The translations under genes and the position numbers were made by a program. DNA of 64,000 bases from assembly GCA_008638375.1 (NCBI GenBank), contig CM018051.1:12182387-12246386 (forward strand), given 5' to 3'. The DNA is from Nyssa sinensis. Lineage: Eukaryota; Streptophyta; Magnoliopsida; Cornales; Nyssaceae. This document shows, one piece after another, positions 13,298 to 24,702 of the stretch. A model generated the notes under the pieces. It was not told where the DNA came from. It saw only the letters and a program-made list of their open reading frames with translations, and ran no database searches. Position 1 is the first letter of the stretch, and every line of letters starts with the position of its first letter.

Positions 13298-16200
13298 ATA
13301 CAAATCTTTCCTTTATATATATACTAGTTATTTGCCCGTGCTCTGTACTGGCTATGCATGAAAATATTATATGTACAAAGAAGTTGGTTTTGAATTCTTA
13401 CCTCTTTGTGCTCTCACTTTATTAAATTTAATATTAATGTTATCAGAACTCAAAAAAAAAGAAAAAGAAAAAATCAACCCGTCATATGATAATGTATAAA
13501 TGCTTTGAAATAACAGAGAATAAAAAATCAAATAACTATACAGAATTGATATCATGTAGTGAACTCCTCTATTATCACCGATTATTGACAATGTTGTAAT
13601 AAAGTATGAAGAAATGCGACACTAAAACACACTTAAGCAGACACGTGCACGTGTCTATTGCAATGACACAAATCATTCAAAATGACACAATCAAATGGCA
13701 ACTAAGAAATATCTGGATGCAATGCAATTTAATAGGTGGAGGTTCAACGACTTAAACCAAGAGAGACAACTAAACAGGTGAAAAACTTGAAATAGTGGTA
13801 TAAAAACTTGAAATAGTGGTATACTGCACCGCCTTAACTTGCCCAAAGGAATTCCGAATGCAAGCAGTCTCGTCAGTTAAAACGGTGGTATAATCCACCA
13901 TCTAAGCTAACCCCAACCACCAATAACCAAAAAGAGATAATGATTGGAATTGTATCAAATTATTTTTTCTCAAACAATTATGGTAGATGTACATGACAAT
14001 TAATTTATTGTAGGACCCAATTTGGGATTCACTACTGAACAAGTGAACCACAAATTGTTAGAGCGAAAAAAATTATGGGACCCATTGTGATATTTTTTTA
14101 TGGGTCCGATACATCACGTAGCAATATGTCATTCCAATTACACTTTGCCATATATATTATATTCTACCAAAAAAAATTGATTCATATCATACATGATAGA
14201 ATATTATTAGGACACATTAACATGTCACTGTATTGACTCATTAAAGAAAATTTTCCCGTTCCGACACAAATTGCTAGTGAGGAAAATAAATTATAACAAA
14301 TGTGCGTAGCGACTATCTAGCGATTGGCTTATCATATTATGGACTCATTGTAGGATCCACTCTTAAATAACAAAGAAGCTTAAACCATGAAGCAGCTGAA
14401 ACACTTGTTTCAGGTGAACAAAATTCTCACTTTTATATAAGTTATAGATATAACAAATGATAAAAAAATAAAATCATATTACATAATTACTTTATTAATT
14501 TATAGTTAAGTCCCTTGCGATCAGAGATGACCCTGGACTTTGAGAAAATTGTCTAAGCCTCTTCTCAGCTCATCTAATTCCAACGATGAAATCACATTAC
14601 ATAATCACTTCCAAATAATGTATATTAAATACTTAGCTACCGTTTGGTAAAACTTTTAAAAATTTTACTTTTTCTTAAAAATAAAATGTAAAAGACAAAA
14701 GTGTATTTAATAATTGCGTCTTAAAACTAAAATAAATCATATACTATTTTAGACTTTTTTTTTTAAAAAAAAACTTATTTAAGCAAAGAAGTGAAAAAGT
14801 ATTTAAAAAATATTAATCAAATGATACTTTAATTAACAAACTGATTGTACTAGAATAAGTTTTTCAAAATAAATTTAATAAAAACTTAATTAACCTAAAA
14901 AATATAGTAAATTAAAATTCCAAATCATGAAGGCTATTACAATTAGAAGGCGTTATAAGTTTTGAAGGTATTATTTTCTGCTTGAGTTTTCTATTGATGA
15001 ACTCGTCCAAAATTGATAATTATAAGTTGACATGTTTCAAACTCTTTTGAATTTGGTTTTAAAATTTAAAATTGGACAAGTTTTTTTTTTTTTTTTTTCT
15101 TTTATAAATCGGTCAGATTAAGTTTTTTTTTTTTTTTTTGTGACAGTCAGACTCACTTTATAAACTTTAACTGTCAATGAGCGGCATAGAAATAACTCAA
15201 ATTCGAAACGTTTAAATTTTATTTTTAAAATTTTTACCGTTCAGGCACAACGGTACAAGTATATGATTGTTAGAAATTAGAATACATTGGTCGCTCCTGG
15301 TGGTAATTATTTTTATATTTCAAAATACTTCGCAACTAAATTGAGAAGTTATTAAACTGGAATGCCAAGCTTTCCTCTGTTATTATTTCAGACTTCCCTT
15401 TTGTAATTAATTGGGATGTTACTTAAATTATATACTAAATATTCCTTTTACAATTTCTCTTCCTGAAATTGTTGACATGAGATGTCAATTCTTTCTTTTG
15501 TAATTGGGACTAGAGTTGGCTTAAAATCATTTGAAGTTAAAAGCGATAATTATAAATATGATAATTTGTTTATTTTTGATAAATAAAAAGAATTACATTT
15601 TAATAAAAATACAATTTAAGGATTAGATTTTCTTTAATCTTAAACTTCTAGTTTGAATTATAATAAATACACAAATTTTGGGCATTTTTTTGTTAAGTAG
15701 AATTATATTAACTTTATACTTTTAATTTTAATTTTCTAAAATAAAAGTAAATTATTTACCTTTAATCTATTTTTATATAAAATAAAAAAATTATTTAAAA
15801 TGGAAAAAATGCAAAATAAAATAAAATAAGAGGGGCAATTTTATCATCTTGATTAAGAAAATTGACTGGAGGGTGTAGTTTTATATTGTCAGATAAAATA
15901 AAGTAAGTCAGAGTAATGATCAGAAATCTCAAGAGATATTAGTATAATTTGTCCTAAAAAAATTAAATCTTTTTCGTTTTGGACATGTCAACTTGTATTT
16001 TTTTTTAAAAATAAATTACACCGATTTCTCATAAGATTTATAAAGTTACACTGACATCTTATACTTTTTAAAAATAAGTTACACTGACTTCTCATAAGAT
16101 TTTTGAAAAATGATTTGTATATTATCAAGTGAAGTAGGAAATATTAGTGTAATTTCAAAAATCTCAATACAAATGAGTGTAATGGTAGAAACTTAAAAAA

Positions 16201-16640
16201 ATTTAAGTATAATTTACATTTTTTTTTCTATGTTATTTTATGAAAAAAAATACTAAAAAGTTACTAAAATAAAATTTTCAATCCAAAAAATTTATTATAC
16301 ATTTTTTCATCTAAATAGTCTAAAATATAAACTTTTAATACATCATGTATTTTTTGTATTAAAAGTTTTTAAAATAAAAAAATATATCATATATTTTTTA
16401 AATTTAAAAAATTATTTTAAAGACGTTTTAATATTTTTTTCTTATTTTATTCACTGTATTCTTCGTCTTTGAAGAGTTGGCCCTGTACCTAAAATTTCCA
16501 AACGCTCCTTGGAATGAAATCTTCGTAGCTAAAAAAAGTTGTTTGGACTCCGTGCCGCTCTCCAACAAATAAGAAGGTGAAACGTGTCCCATATGAAATC
16601 TTCCCGCCTTTCCCCCTTTCTTTCTTGACACTGATCTGCT
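13298..16640. other. AT-rich spacer upstream of the Tudor-like gene
   Basis: Very AT-rich with long A and T runs. Only short chance frames occur. No transposon ends were recognised. Confidence 0.5.
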
Positions 16641-16736
16641 GTTGCATGTATCATCTCAACCCAATACAAGAGAACCCAAAGAACTGAAAGGCTCATTTTC
16701 AAAACTACATGCAGCTACACCGACGTATGCTTCCAA

Positions 16737-16773
<37 letters not shown>

Positions 16774-16774
16774 T

Positions 16775-16807
<33 letters not shown>
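16737..16807. repeat. Compound (CT)n(CA)n(TA)n microsatellite
   Basis: Uninterrupted CT units, then CA units with one CT interruption, then TA units, within the putative leader region. Confidence 0.95.
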
Positions 16808-17330
16808 TCGCTTGTTTTGTTTTCTATGTTATCTGCAAGATGGTTAATGAAATCTGCGTTTCTTGAAGATTATGTACTTCACTCTTTCACAGGCAATGTA
16901 ATTAGGGTTTGTTTCCTTAGAATCTTTGATCTCTCTGTTTCTCTCTCCTCTGTTTTGCTTTCTACATATTCTGCTATTGGCTTGATTAACTTTGTGGTTC
17001 TTGAATATTATGTAGTTTTATCTATCACGATCAGTGTAATTAATGTTTGGTTTCTTAAAAATTTGCTCTCACCTTCTCTGCAACTCGGTACCTGAATTTC
17101 TGTAACTTAAGCTATATGGGTTTTCATCTTTCTTGTCCAATGTGATTAGTTTAAACATTTTAGATTTTCTAGGGTTTGATGCGTTTCTTAAGGCCTAAGG
17201 GTTTGTAAAATTATTGAGCAATGAGGGTTTTGTTTTGGTGTCTTGAACTTTCTTAACGGGTTATTTGATTATTGTTAAACCTAGGGCTTCAGTAGTGCTA
17301 TATGGAAAGGGCTTCACCAGTCTTGGAGTT

Positions 17331-17537
17331 TACATGTTCTGGGTTTGGACCGTTGAATTCTTGATTTCCATTGGATTTAGGGTTTTTAACGTGTTTGAGT
17401 TTGAGTTCTTTGCTGTGGCTTTTACAAAATATTATATATCTACTACAAATCTGTGGGTTTATCCATATGTATATGTATATACCCAGTCCAAATCCAATGA
17501 AAATCAAGAATTCAACAGTCCAAACCCAGAACATGTA
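17331..17537. repeat. Foldback element: 48-bp inverted arms, 111-bp loop
   Basis: The left arm 17331-17378 (starting tacatgttctgggtttgga) is the reverse complement of 17490-17537 with only 2 mismatches in 48, both of which could pair as G:U in RNA. The loop contains alternating TA-rich sequence. Two overlapping open frames on opposite strands, both reading MFWVWTVEFLI, are simply the two arms. It lies in the leader or first intron of the gene downstream. It may be a small MITE or a hairpin RNA precursor; no clean target duplication is visible. Confidence 0.85.
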
Positions 17538-17644
17538 TCAACGTTAAAAGAATTCTATGTTTCTTGCATTCTCCACAGAAGCTCCTAGTTCTTGAGTATT
17601 TTAGAATATTTATCATTTCTTGATTCCTGCACTGTTGAGGAACT

Positions 17645-17645
<1 letters not shown>

Positions 17646-17686
<41 letters not shown>

Positions 17687-17700
17687 TACATACACACAAA
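17646..17700. repeat. Second (CT)n(CA)n microsatellite
   Basis: The same CT-to-CA transition as at 16737, about 0.9 kb away and in the same orientation. Confidence 0.95.
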
Positions 17701-17872
17701 TTAAAGTTAAAACAATGTTTTGTTTCATGAATAATTTAGAATATTTTGATAATTTTTGGATATTGAAGCATTGACTGGCTTTCACTCTTTTGGAATGTTG
17801 TTTATCTTGAGCACAGTGAAAGATGGTTTTTGATAATTAAGTCCAGTGTTATCTGAAAAGAAAGTGAAATCC

Positions 17873-19168
17873 ATGGCTCACAAGAAAGTTGGTGGTAAAA
17901 ACAAACCTAAAGATGCCGCATCAAAAAAGGAAACAGATAAGGGAAGTGATTCAAGTGGTGGTAGGGTACTAAGATCCCGAACTGTGACCAAAGGAGGGAG
18001 AAATATACATGAGCATGCCAAGAGTAAGAAACCTATGGCAGAGGAGGGGAACCTAAGGATTGATTCTGGGGTTCAAAAAGGTAAAAATGCTGGAAAGAGA
18101 AAAGTGACAACAGAGGAGGAAAATGTAGAGATGGCCAAAACTCCAGCAAAAGGAATAAGACATGCTGATAAAAATGAGAAGGAGAAGAGCAATTTGGATG
18201 GCACTGAAAGGGTATTAAGATCTCGAAATGTGAGAATAGGAAACGGAAATGTAGATGAAAAGTCCAAGGGGAAAAAATCTGAGGAGGAAAATGCAGGGAA
18301 AATCAGAGCTCCTGGAAAGAGAAGAAATGCTGGCCAGGAAATAGCAGAGGCAAATGTGTCCCCTGGTGAAGGTTCATATAATCTGCGGGCAAATAGGGGA
18401 GTTCCTTCTTTTCGGAAAGTTGATTTGAGTGAAAGTGGCTTTGTACAGGTTGTGGGAAAGAGAGTGAAGGTGTTCCAATTCGGCTTAAGGAAATGGATTA
18501 CTGGGAAAATTGAATCATATGATGGCAAACAGAAGCTTCACAAGGTTTTGTGTGATGATGGTGACTTGAAAGAAATGGAACTAAAGACACAACGTTTTAT
18601 GCTTGAAGTTTTGCCTGGTGAGGCCTTCACTCTAAGTTCCAAACATAAGCTTAATGTAAAAAAGAAACAGACAGATTCATATGGGGGTTCAGTAGATGCT
18701 GAGAGTATGAAAAAGGGTTCTCTTGGGGTGGGAGATGCTGGACCTGTGGAAAAGCTTTCAAAACCAACAAGGAAAGTAGCAACCAGAGCTGCAAAAAGAA
18801 GGGACTCAAAATTGCCGCAGAAGGAAAATATTGTTGATGAGAAGGTAAAACGCCAAAAAGGCAAGAAAATTATTTCAAAAGAAGGATCAGATGATCAGAG
18901 TCTAGATATGGAGGAAATTGATGAAGAAATGGATTCAGATGGTGACCTGGTCCTTGCAGATATTGTGAAGAAGCCTTCACAAAAAGTTGGAAACGCTGGA
19001 CCAGAGAAAAAACTTCCAAAACAGAAGGCAAGCAAGAAAACAGTCTCAAAAGGACTTTCAGCTGCACAAACTCGAGCTTTGCAGAGAAACAAGAAGGATG
19101 GAGGTCAGCTTAATGTGGAGAGAAGGAAGAATCCTGCTAGGGGTCGGGAAAATTCAAAAACCAAGTGA
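17873..19168 (+). CDS. Basic nuclear protein with Tudor-like domain
   Basis: A 431-residue, Lys/Arg/Glu-rich protein, probably nuclear and chromatin-associated. The start chosen is the first ATG (aaatccATGGct, good plant context); the open frame extends nine codons further 5' but only to a GTG. Two copies of RVLRSR lie at residues 31-36 and 113-118, with a related 'YNLRANRG' near 169-176. Residues 192-250 (VVGKRVKVF, W, GKIESYD, HKVLCDDGD) have the pattern of the small Tudor domain seen in plant PDS5/PTM-type proteins, which binds methylated histone tails. The rest is low complexity with probable nuclear signals (RAAKRR), an acidic patch at 345-358, and a repeated 'VG(D/N)AGP..KLPK' motif. 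The stop TGA overlaps a consensus splice donor. It is probably a single-coding-exon gene; the Tudor call is by pattern only. Confidence 0.8.
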   Translation: MAHKKVGGKNKPKDAASKKETDKGSDSSGGRVLRSRTVTKGGRNIHEHAKSKKPMAEEGNLRIDSGVQKGKNAGKRKVTTEEENVEMAKTPAKGIRHADKNEKEKSNLDGTERVLRSRNVRIGNGNVDEKSKGKKSEEENAGKIRAPGKRRNAGQEIAEANVSPGEGSYNLRANRGVPSFRKVDLSESGFVQVVGKRVKVFQFGLRKWITGKIESYDGKQKLHKVLCDDGDLKEMELKTQRFMLEVLPGEAFTLSSKHKLNVKKKQTDSYGGSVDAESMKKGSLGVGDAGPVEKLSKPTRKVATRAAKRRDSKLPQKENIVDEKVKRQKGKKIISKEGSDDQSLDMEEIDEEMDSDGDLVLADIVKKPSQKVGNAGPEKKLPKQKASKKTVSKGLSAAQTRALQRNKKDGGQLNVERRKNPARGRENSKTK

Positions 19169-20990
19169 GTTTGCTTAATTAAATTGGTAATGTAAGAAAG
19201 GTTTTGTGCTCAAATATCATTTGGATTTTTAAAACTTACTAACTGTGCAGGTATTAGAGTGCATGTATAGTATTGGCAAGCTGTCACAAATAGGCATTCC
19301 TCCTCAAACTGATTAGATGTCTGCTAGATGTATTATAGTTTCATGGTGTCTCTAGGTGCTATTTTTATCTATTTCTTTACAATCTTCATGGTATTTCTTT
19401 CTAATGAATGGTTTCAAGCCTTTTGACTTTGTTTCATATGAATTGATGAATCATTTATTCAATCTCAATACATTGTTGCTGAAGATGTTTGGGCACCTCT
19501 TTAGGTTGAGTATGGGTAACTACCAAATTGCTTTATTGTTTACTGGGTTAGTGTGCTTTTTGCATATTTGTTCAAAATTTGTTTTCGAACGAACAAGTCT
19601 CCACCTTATTTACATATTAGTAATTTACTCATATGCTGGAAATGCTTACGGGTTCTTCAAAGTTGACATACTTGATTATTGTTATTAGTTGGGTGATGGT
19701 AGAAAGAACTTCTGCCAAATTTGTGATCCCCATTAAACTTCTTTGAGGTTTGGAAGCATGTGCAAGAGATTATGGAAGTGGAAGATAAAATGAATTAGTT
19801 TAAAGACAATTGTAATTCTATTGGAAAAAACTGACATAACTGATGGGGAATTAGGAATTATTAACAGTAAATGTAGAATAATCATCAGGATTTCACCTTG
19901 CTTTAATGAAAGATATCAGCTTTGGAAGCAAATTGTACTGAGATTTTCAGGAAGGTTCCCTATTAGCTTCAGAAGCAGGAAGCAGGAAGCATAGGAAGTG
20001 GGTTTTTGCTTTATGGATGAGAGTTTCCAGATACTGTGCTTGGCTGTTTGATTTTTCCTTATTGATGTCAAATGCTAATGAGGGAAGTTCTTTTTCTTTC
20101 TGGTGTGGTTTCAGTGAGGATTCTCATGTTCATATGGTTCTGGTCTTTAAGATGATAATGGGAAGACCTTAAGAAGGCAAGATAAAGAATCTATTGAGTC
20201 AGTGAACAAACATATTAATCTATGATTTAGTAGTAGATGAGTAAGCATAAGTCAGTGAACAAACATATTAATCTATGATTTAGTAGTAGATGAGTAAGCA
20301 TAAGTCAGAAAACGATGGAATAGCCAAAACCCAAGTACTCTGAAATTTGGGAGTGTTTTTTTTGCTTTCAGTTTTTTGTTTTATTGATTTTCGTTTTCTT
20401 CAATTATTCTTCCTTTCCTGACCCCACTTTTTTTAAGGCAGAACTTCTCCTTTCATTTTATCAAGTTTATCTTCTTCACAAATATAAAGCCTGTAGGTTC
20501 CAGGAAACAGTCAATGGGATCAGAGAGTGATGTAGTTTGACAGATATTTTAGCTTGATTGTGATGTTTTATCTGTATTTCCTAATCGTCTTTTGTTACAT
20601 GATCTCTCTTTCCTTTTCTCTTTGTTCTTTAAAAAAAAACAACATTTGACTACTGGGTTTTGACTCGTCATTAAATTCCTGTACTTGTTTTGTCTTGCAG
20701 ATGATTTTTGTGAAGTGGAGATATGACTCCGATGTGCTTACTGTTTGGCTGCTAACAATTCCATTCACCAATTTTTGATGTGTATACTTGGGTCTAGTTC
20801 CAATACGTGAGGTGTTTTCTTCTGGCTGCGGATAATTTTGATGTTTTACAGTGTGAGGTATCTTCATCTGCCGCAGATAATTTTGATGTTTTACGAACTC
20901 ACAGATTTTGGCTTGTAATAGTTTTGGCCTGCATTCTTCTCTGGATGAATAACAAAAAGATGTATTGCTTTCTTTGCAACCAAATGGAGT
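19165..20990 (+). other. Probable 3' intron and 3' UTR of the Tudor-like gene
   Basis: A consensus donor GTGAGT begins at 19165, inside the last codons. Acceptors are seen at 19250 (aactgtgcag) and 20700 (tgtcttgcag). Splicing to 20700 gives Lys-stop; splicing to 19250 gives Lys-Tyr-stop; no splicing gives Lys-stop. The sequence after 20701 has no long frame and is probably untranslated. It contains an imperfect 60-bp duplication around 'gataattttgatgttttac' (20828 and 20877). Confidence 0.5.
20198..20303. repeat. Tandem duplication, 53 bp x 2
   Basis: Two perfect or near-perfect copies of the unit starting gtcagtgaacaaacatatta follow each other within the putative 3' intron. Confidence 0.95.
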
Positions 20991-22489
20991 AGTGATTTCA
21001 TTATGATGGTCATTGAGCTTTCTTGCTTCCCTTTGAATAGATCATGAAACTATCATCTTACTTGCAACATGTTTACAATCCAAGAACTTAAGAAAATAGT
21101 GTGTTGATACTTGATGCATCATGTGGTTTTCCGAGAAGACCAGGGCAATGAAAAGAAAAAGAGAATCATAGACAACCATTTTAATTCCAAATTGCTATCA
21201 GAATATTGCGTATTTTACTTCATTTTCTTGTCTTGTTTGAAACCACGTGTGGATTTCGTTATGATGATCACTCATACTTTTTTGCTTCCCTTTTCTGATG
21301 TGAGATAGGGTTCAAACCTTTGCTGTTCTTGTGTTTTGCTTCGATTCTGTTCATTCTAGCATTTTATTAAATGCCAAAAAGAAAATCACTTTGCTAACAT
21401 ATAAAGAAAAGGTTATAAACTGTTATTTAACGGAGGGTTGGGGTTCCACATTTTGAGTGGAAAGCTGATCTTTTTAGCAGTTTCCACCCCTGGTAGTGTT
21501 GGTAACCGGTGGCACTATCCTGTTCCAAACCAATCCTGTTACTAGATAAAATTCCTGCCTCATCTTTGGTAATCTGGTTGTTGGACAGGCTGCTTTAATC
21601 ATCCATTCCTTGTAGAAAAAAATTTAACATACAACAATGCCAAAAAAAAAAGGTAGTTTGAGTATGCAGTGCTGTAAACATTTTAAAGATGTATTCTGAT
21701 AAATCTTGAATGCACCCTAATATTTGCTTGTTTCACTTTCAAATTTTGGGAATTTGTGGTTTTTTTTCTGTTTTTATTACTTTGGAAAACAGAAAATGCA
21801 TTTGATGGCAGATGGGATTGTCCTCCAACATAGGACTGCTGGTTTAATCACTTACAGGCCCTGCTCCTTGTAACTTTACTTAACTAATAGATTCATGGTC
21901 CTATCACTAAATCCAAATCTTTGTTTTATTTTATTTTATTGGTTGTGACCCTTGCACACCTTACAACTCCAGGGACAGAGTGAAGGCAAAGAGGACATAC
22001 AATTAGAGATATTGGAATTGATGAAACAGGATTAGTGCATGGTTCTCTATTAGATAATGCTTTTGAAGAAACATTTTCTTTGATTTTGTCTACAGTAGAG
22101 GCCAACCTATGTGTATGTAGCCTTTTATCTTCATTATTACATTCATCGGACCCAATAGCTTTTACAAAATACCAAATCCCACGCCAAGCTTTGAGCTTTC
22201 CAAATGAGAACAACATTACATTCATCTTCTCAAATGCAAATGTACATGCATAACGGAAGGAAAAAAGGAAATGATGAACAAAACCTATTACAAAAATCAA
22301 TTCATGCTTTTACATGTCTAATATCTTGATATTTCAATTGAATTGAGTGTATGAAAAGAAAACACCATCTAGATCATGATGTGGATGGGTTATCCGCATG
22401 TACTCAAGAATTCTATGTCAAAGCTTTCACCTTCCACAACAATAAACACTGTTTCCAGCATAAAAGATGTTACAAAAAAAAAACGATGT
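20991..22489. other. Spacer between the two host genes
   Basis: No convincing gene. A minus-strand frame of 124 codons (21926-22300) has no recognisable motif and lies just downstream of the PPR stop; it may be part of that gene's 3' UTR. The two host genes converge here. Confidence 0.4.
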
Positions 22490-23317
22490 TCACCAAAAAT
22501 CCTTACAAGAACAAGATCCATTGACAAATTTGTGGAACCGAATCCGGTCCCTGACAATGATATCTCGCTGGAATAATTTACTGATAATCTTTGTCACTTC
22601 ATGGCAGTCCTCGCAAACCCTAAGGTTCTTTACTATTCTAATTACAACCGGTGCTTTTGTCTTCAATAACCCAAAGGCAATGGCCAGCCTCTCACTATGC
22701 TCACCAAGGGCACTCTCTTTCTCTTCATCTCCCATGTCGTGCAATACAGCTGATATCCATGGCTCATGCCCAGCACCACTAACCCTCTCAGATATATCCC
22801 TCAAAACCTCCCTTATTTCCTTTGCTTCTGAGTGGGACCAGTCACCCATCACAAACTCATGCACATAGCCATCAACTTCAATGGAGCTGCACCCAGGAAC
22901 AGCTTTGATACCTTTATCCTTTATTTGTTTCCTCACATGGCTCATCTTCACCCATTGCGAACCTGAAGCGTACAAATTGGAGAGAAGTATATAGTTTTCA
23001 GCATTGAGTGGTTCTAGTTCAAGAAGCCGATTAGCAACAATCTCACCCTTGTCCAAATTTCTATTCTTCTTGCAACCAACAAGTAATATACGCCAAATTA
23101 TTGGATTTGGGGTGATGGGCATGGTTTCAACAAATGAGTAGGCCTCTTCAACAAGGTTGGCTCGGCAAAGCAGATCAACCATGCAACCATAATGCTCCAT
23201 TGATGGTTCAACTCCAGACTCGAGCATACTTGACCAATATTTCCTACCATCAGAAACACGCCCACTATGAGCACATGCCGATAGAACACCAATGAATGTT
23301 ACATCGTTAGGCTTCAC
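22490..23317 (-). CDS. PPR-DYW protein, exon 2 (last PPR, E domain, DYW domain)
   Basis: Second exon of the minus-strand PPR gene, 275 residues (290-564 of the spliced product). It starts at a GTG valine codon after the acceptor tgtctttcag. It carries the tail of the PPR tract (VKPNDVTFIGVLSACAHSG), the E and E+ motifs (PNPIIWRILLVGC, YILLSNLYA, PGCSSIEVDG) and a full DYW domain. The DYW zinc and catalytic signature is present: HSE at 496-498 and CEDCHE with Cys524 and Cys527. A second zinc site is suggested by His551, Cys558 and Cys560. The last three residues are DFW instead of DYW, a tolerated variant. The family carries out C-to-U RNA editing in chloroplasts or mitochondria, so editing activity is expected. 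No stop or frameshift is seen. Confidence 0.93.
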   Translation of the reverse strand: MKPNDVTFIGVLSACAHSGRVSDGRKYWSSMLESGVEPSMEHYGCMVDLLCRANLVEEAYSFVETMPITPNPIIWRILLVGCKKNRNLDKGEIVANRLLELEPLNAENYILLSNLYASGSQWVKMSHVRKQIKDKGIKAVPGCSSIEVDGYVHEFVMGDWSHSEAKEIREVLRDISERVSGAGHEPWISAVLHDMGDEEKESALGEHSERLAIAFGLLKTKAPVVIRIVKNLRVCEDCHEVTKIISKLFQRDIIVRDRIRFHKFVNGSCSCKDFW

Positions 23318-23559
23318 CTGAAAGACAATTCAAGATCATTTAAATTAAGTTAGCAAAAATCATTTAAATTAAGTTAGCAAAAATCATTCCTTTAGTGTGT
23401 TACATTCAAAGTAAAGAAGAAACCAAAGTCAAACCAAAATTTTGATCTATCTTATTGTTCTGCAAGCCTAATGCATGCACAAGGTTGAAAGTGAATAAAG
23501 AAAAGGACAACCAATATGGAGGGTGGTGATAGTTTCTACATGGTTATGTGGTTATTGCC

Positions 23560-23880
23560 TATCAGATTTGAAAACAGAACAGGGGAAGAGAGAGAGCCAT
23601 GGATGAATTTCCCTTTTATTTTGGTATATTCCGTTTGTGTGTTTAAACAGTACAAAAGGAGCTTATATATATAGCTTCTGTACAGAGGATTCTCGAAAGA
23701 AAAAGAAAAAGAAATAACTAACTCTACCACTAATATCTTAACAGCTCAGCAACAAACAATACAATGCAAAACATGACTACCCCTTCTCATCTGGAATGTG
23801 CCGAGGGCCTTTTGGTAAGGTAGTGGGGATTGTTGTTAGCTGCATGTGATCTGCATGTTGAAATTTATTGTTGTCCAATA
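23560..23880 (-). repeat. 3' LTR of the intronic copia element
   Basis: 321 bp, TATCAG...CCAATA on the plus strand. It contains a minus-strand TATA-like block at 23662-23674. Adjacent to it at 23881-23890 is the purine tract (tccccccgca on the plus strand). Confidence 0.95.
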
Positions 23881-24677
23881 TCCCCCCGCAAGATGGAGAA
23901 TAGATATTAACTATTCCCATCTTGGAAAGAAGAGTATGAAGCACGGTAGAAGAGAGAGCTTTAGTGAAGATGTCGGCTAACTGGGAGTGGCTAGGGACAT
24001 GAGCAGTGACAATGCTGCCCTCTTGAATTTTGTTTCGAATGAGGTGACAATCCACTTCTATGTGTTTGGTACGTTCGTGGAAAACGGGATTCGCAGCAAT
24101 ATGTAAGGCGGCTTGATTGTCACAATGGAGGATGGCAGCATGAGGATGTGGAATGTGTAAGTCATGAAATATTTGACGGATCCATGTAAACTCGCAACAA
24201 GTGGCTGCCATAGCACGGTATTCAGCCTCTGCAGAAGAACGAGAGACAACGGACTGCTTTTTGGATTTCCAAGAGACAAGAGAGTGTCCAATAAAGATGC
24301 AAAAACCAGACAGCAGAGGCATCATCGACGAGCGCGATGCTGGATTTGATGGAGGGAGAGATCGAATTTTGGAGCCAAGAAGTAACCATGTCGTTACAAC
24401 GTTCCCATGGTTGAAATAGAGGGTCAGATGGGGTTGTGGGTTTAGTGACTTCACCGTTGACGAACCCTAATTTGTTCTTGGCTCGAAGAGCACGTTGCAT
24501 TGCACGGGACCAGGTGGTGTAATTGTCGACAGTAAGGAGATCGGGGACGAGAGAAACAGAGGGATTGTCCCCATGGTCAAGTCGAAAAGGGTTGGTCGGG
24601 TCATTGAAATTAAGAAATCGGTTGGGTGGAGGGAGAGTAGGTGTTGGATCGTGAACGGCAGAATCGTCGGGAGCCAT
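23881..24677 (-). pseudogene. gag-RNase H deletion fusion (copia)
   Basis: The minus strand starts with a gag N-terminus (MAPDDSAVHDP; 'VDNYTTWSRAMQRALRAKNK'; 'ISPSIKSSIALVDDASAVW'). At about 24316-24322 it passes directly into the C-terminal part of a copia RNase H (GFCIFIGHSLVSWKSKKQ; RSSAEAEYRAMA; CDNQAALHIAANPVFHERTK; EVDCHLIRNKI; LADIFTKALS). The RNase H part lies in a different frame from gag. The bases TCTGG at the junction fit both sides, suggesting a deletion by microhomology or template switching. Protease, integrase and reverse transcriptase are absent. Confidence 0.9.
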
Positions 24678-24690
24678 GGATGGATTTACT

Positions 24691-24702
24691 GCTCTGATAC
24701 CA
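24691..24702 (-). promoter_or_regulatory. Primer-binding site, initiator tRNA-Met
   Basis: The minus strand reads TGGTATCAGAGC immediately inside the 5' LTR, the standard copia primer-binding site. Confidence 0.95.

Larger units (their letters stand above)
16641..17872 (+). promoter_or_regulatory. Probable promoter and 5' leader region of the Tudor-like gene
   Basis: This holds pyrimidine-rich CT tracts typical of plant leaders and several 'agggttt' motifs. A possible splice acceptor (aattaagtccag) ends at 17845, 27 bases before the start codon, so the leader may be split by an intron. The upstream exon and the transcription start cannot be fixed from sequence alone. Confidence 0.4.

Noticed and set aside
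17265..17588. Two opposed open frames both reading MFWVWTVEFLI
   Set aside because: They are the two arms of the foldback read in each direction. No coding signal.
18073..19092. Several minus-strand frames of 65-151 codons opposite the Tudor-like gene
   Set aside because: They mirror the Lys/Glu-rich coding strand, giving Phe/Ser-rich nonsense; the plus-strand gene explains them.
21926..22300. 124-codon minus-strand frame downstream of the PPR gene
   Set aside because: No domain, poor start context and likely 3' UTR. It was left as spacer because nothing supports a protein.
23536..23730. Two copies of a 64-residue frame (also at 24610-24873) beginning MVE(L/F)VISFSFSF
   Set aside because: They are duplicated because they lie in the two LTRs. 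They hold no domain.
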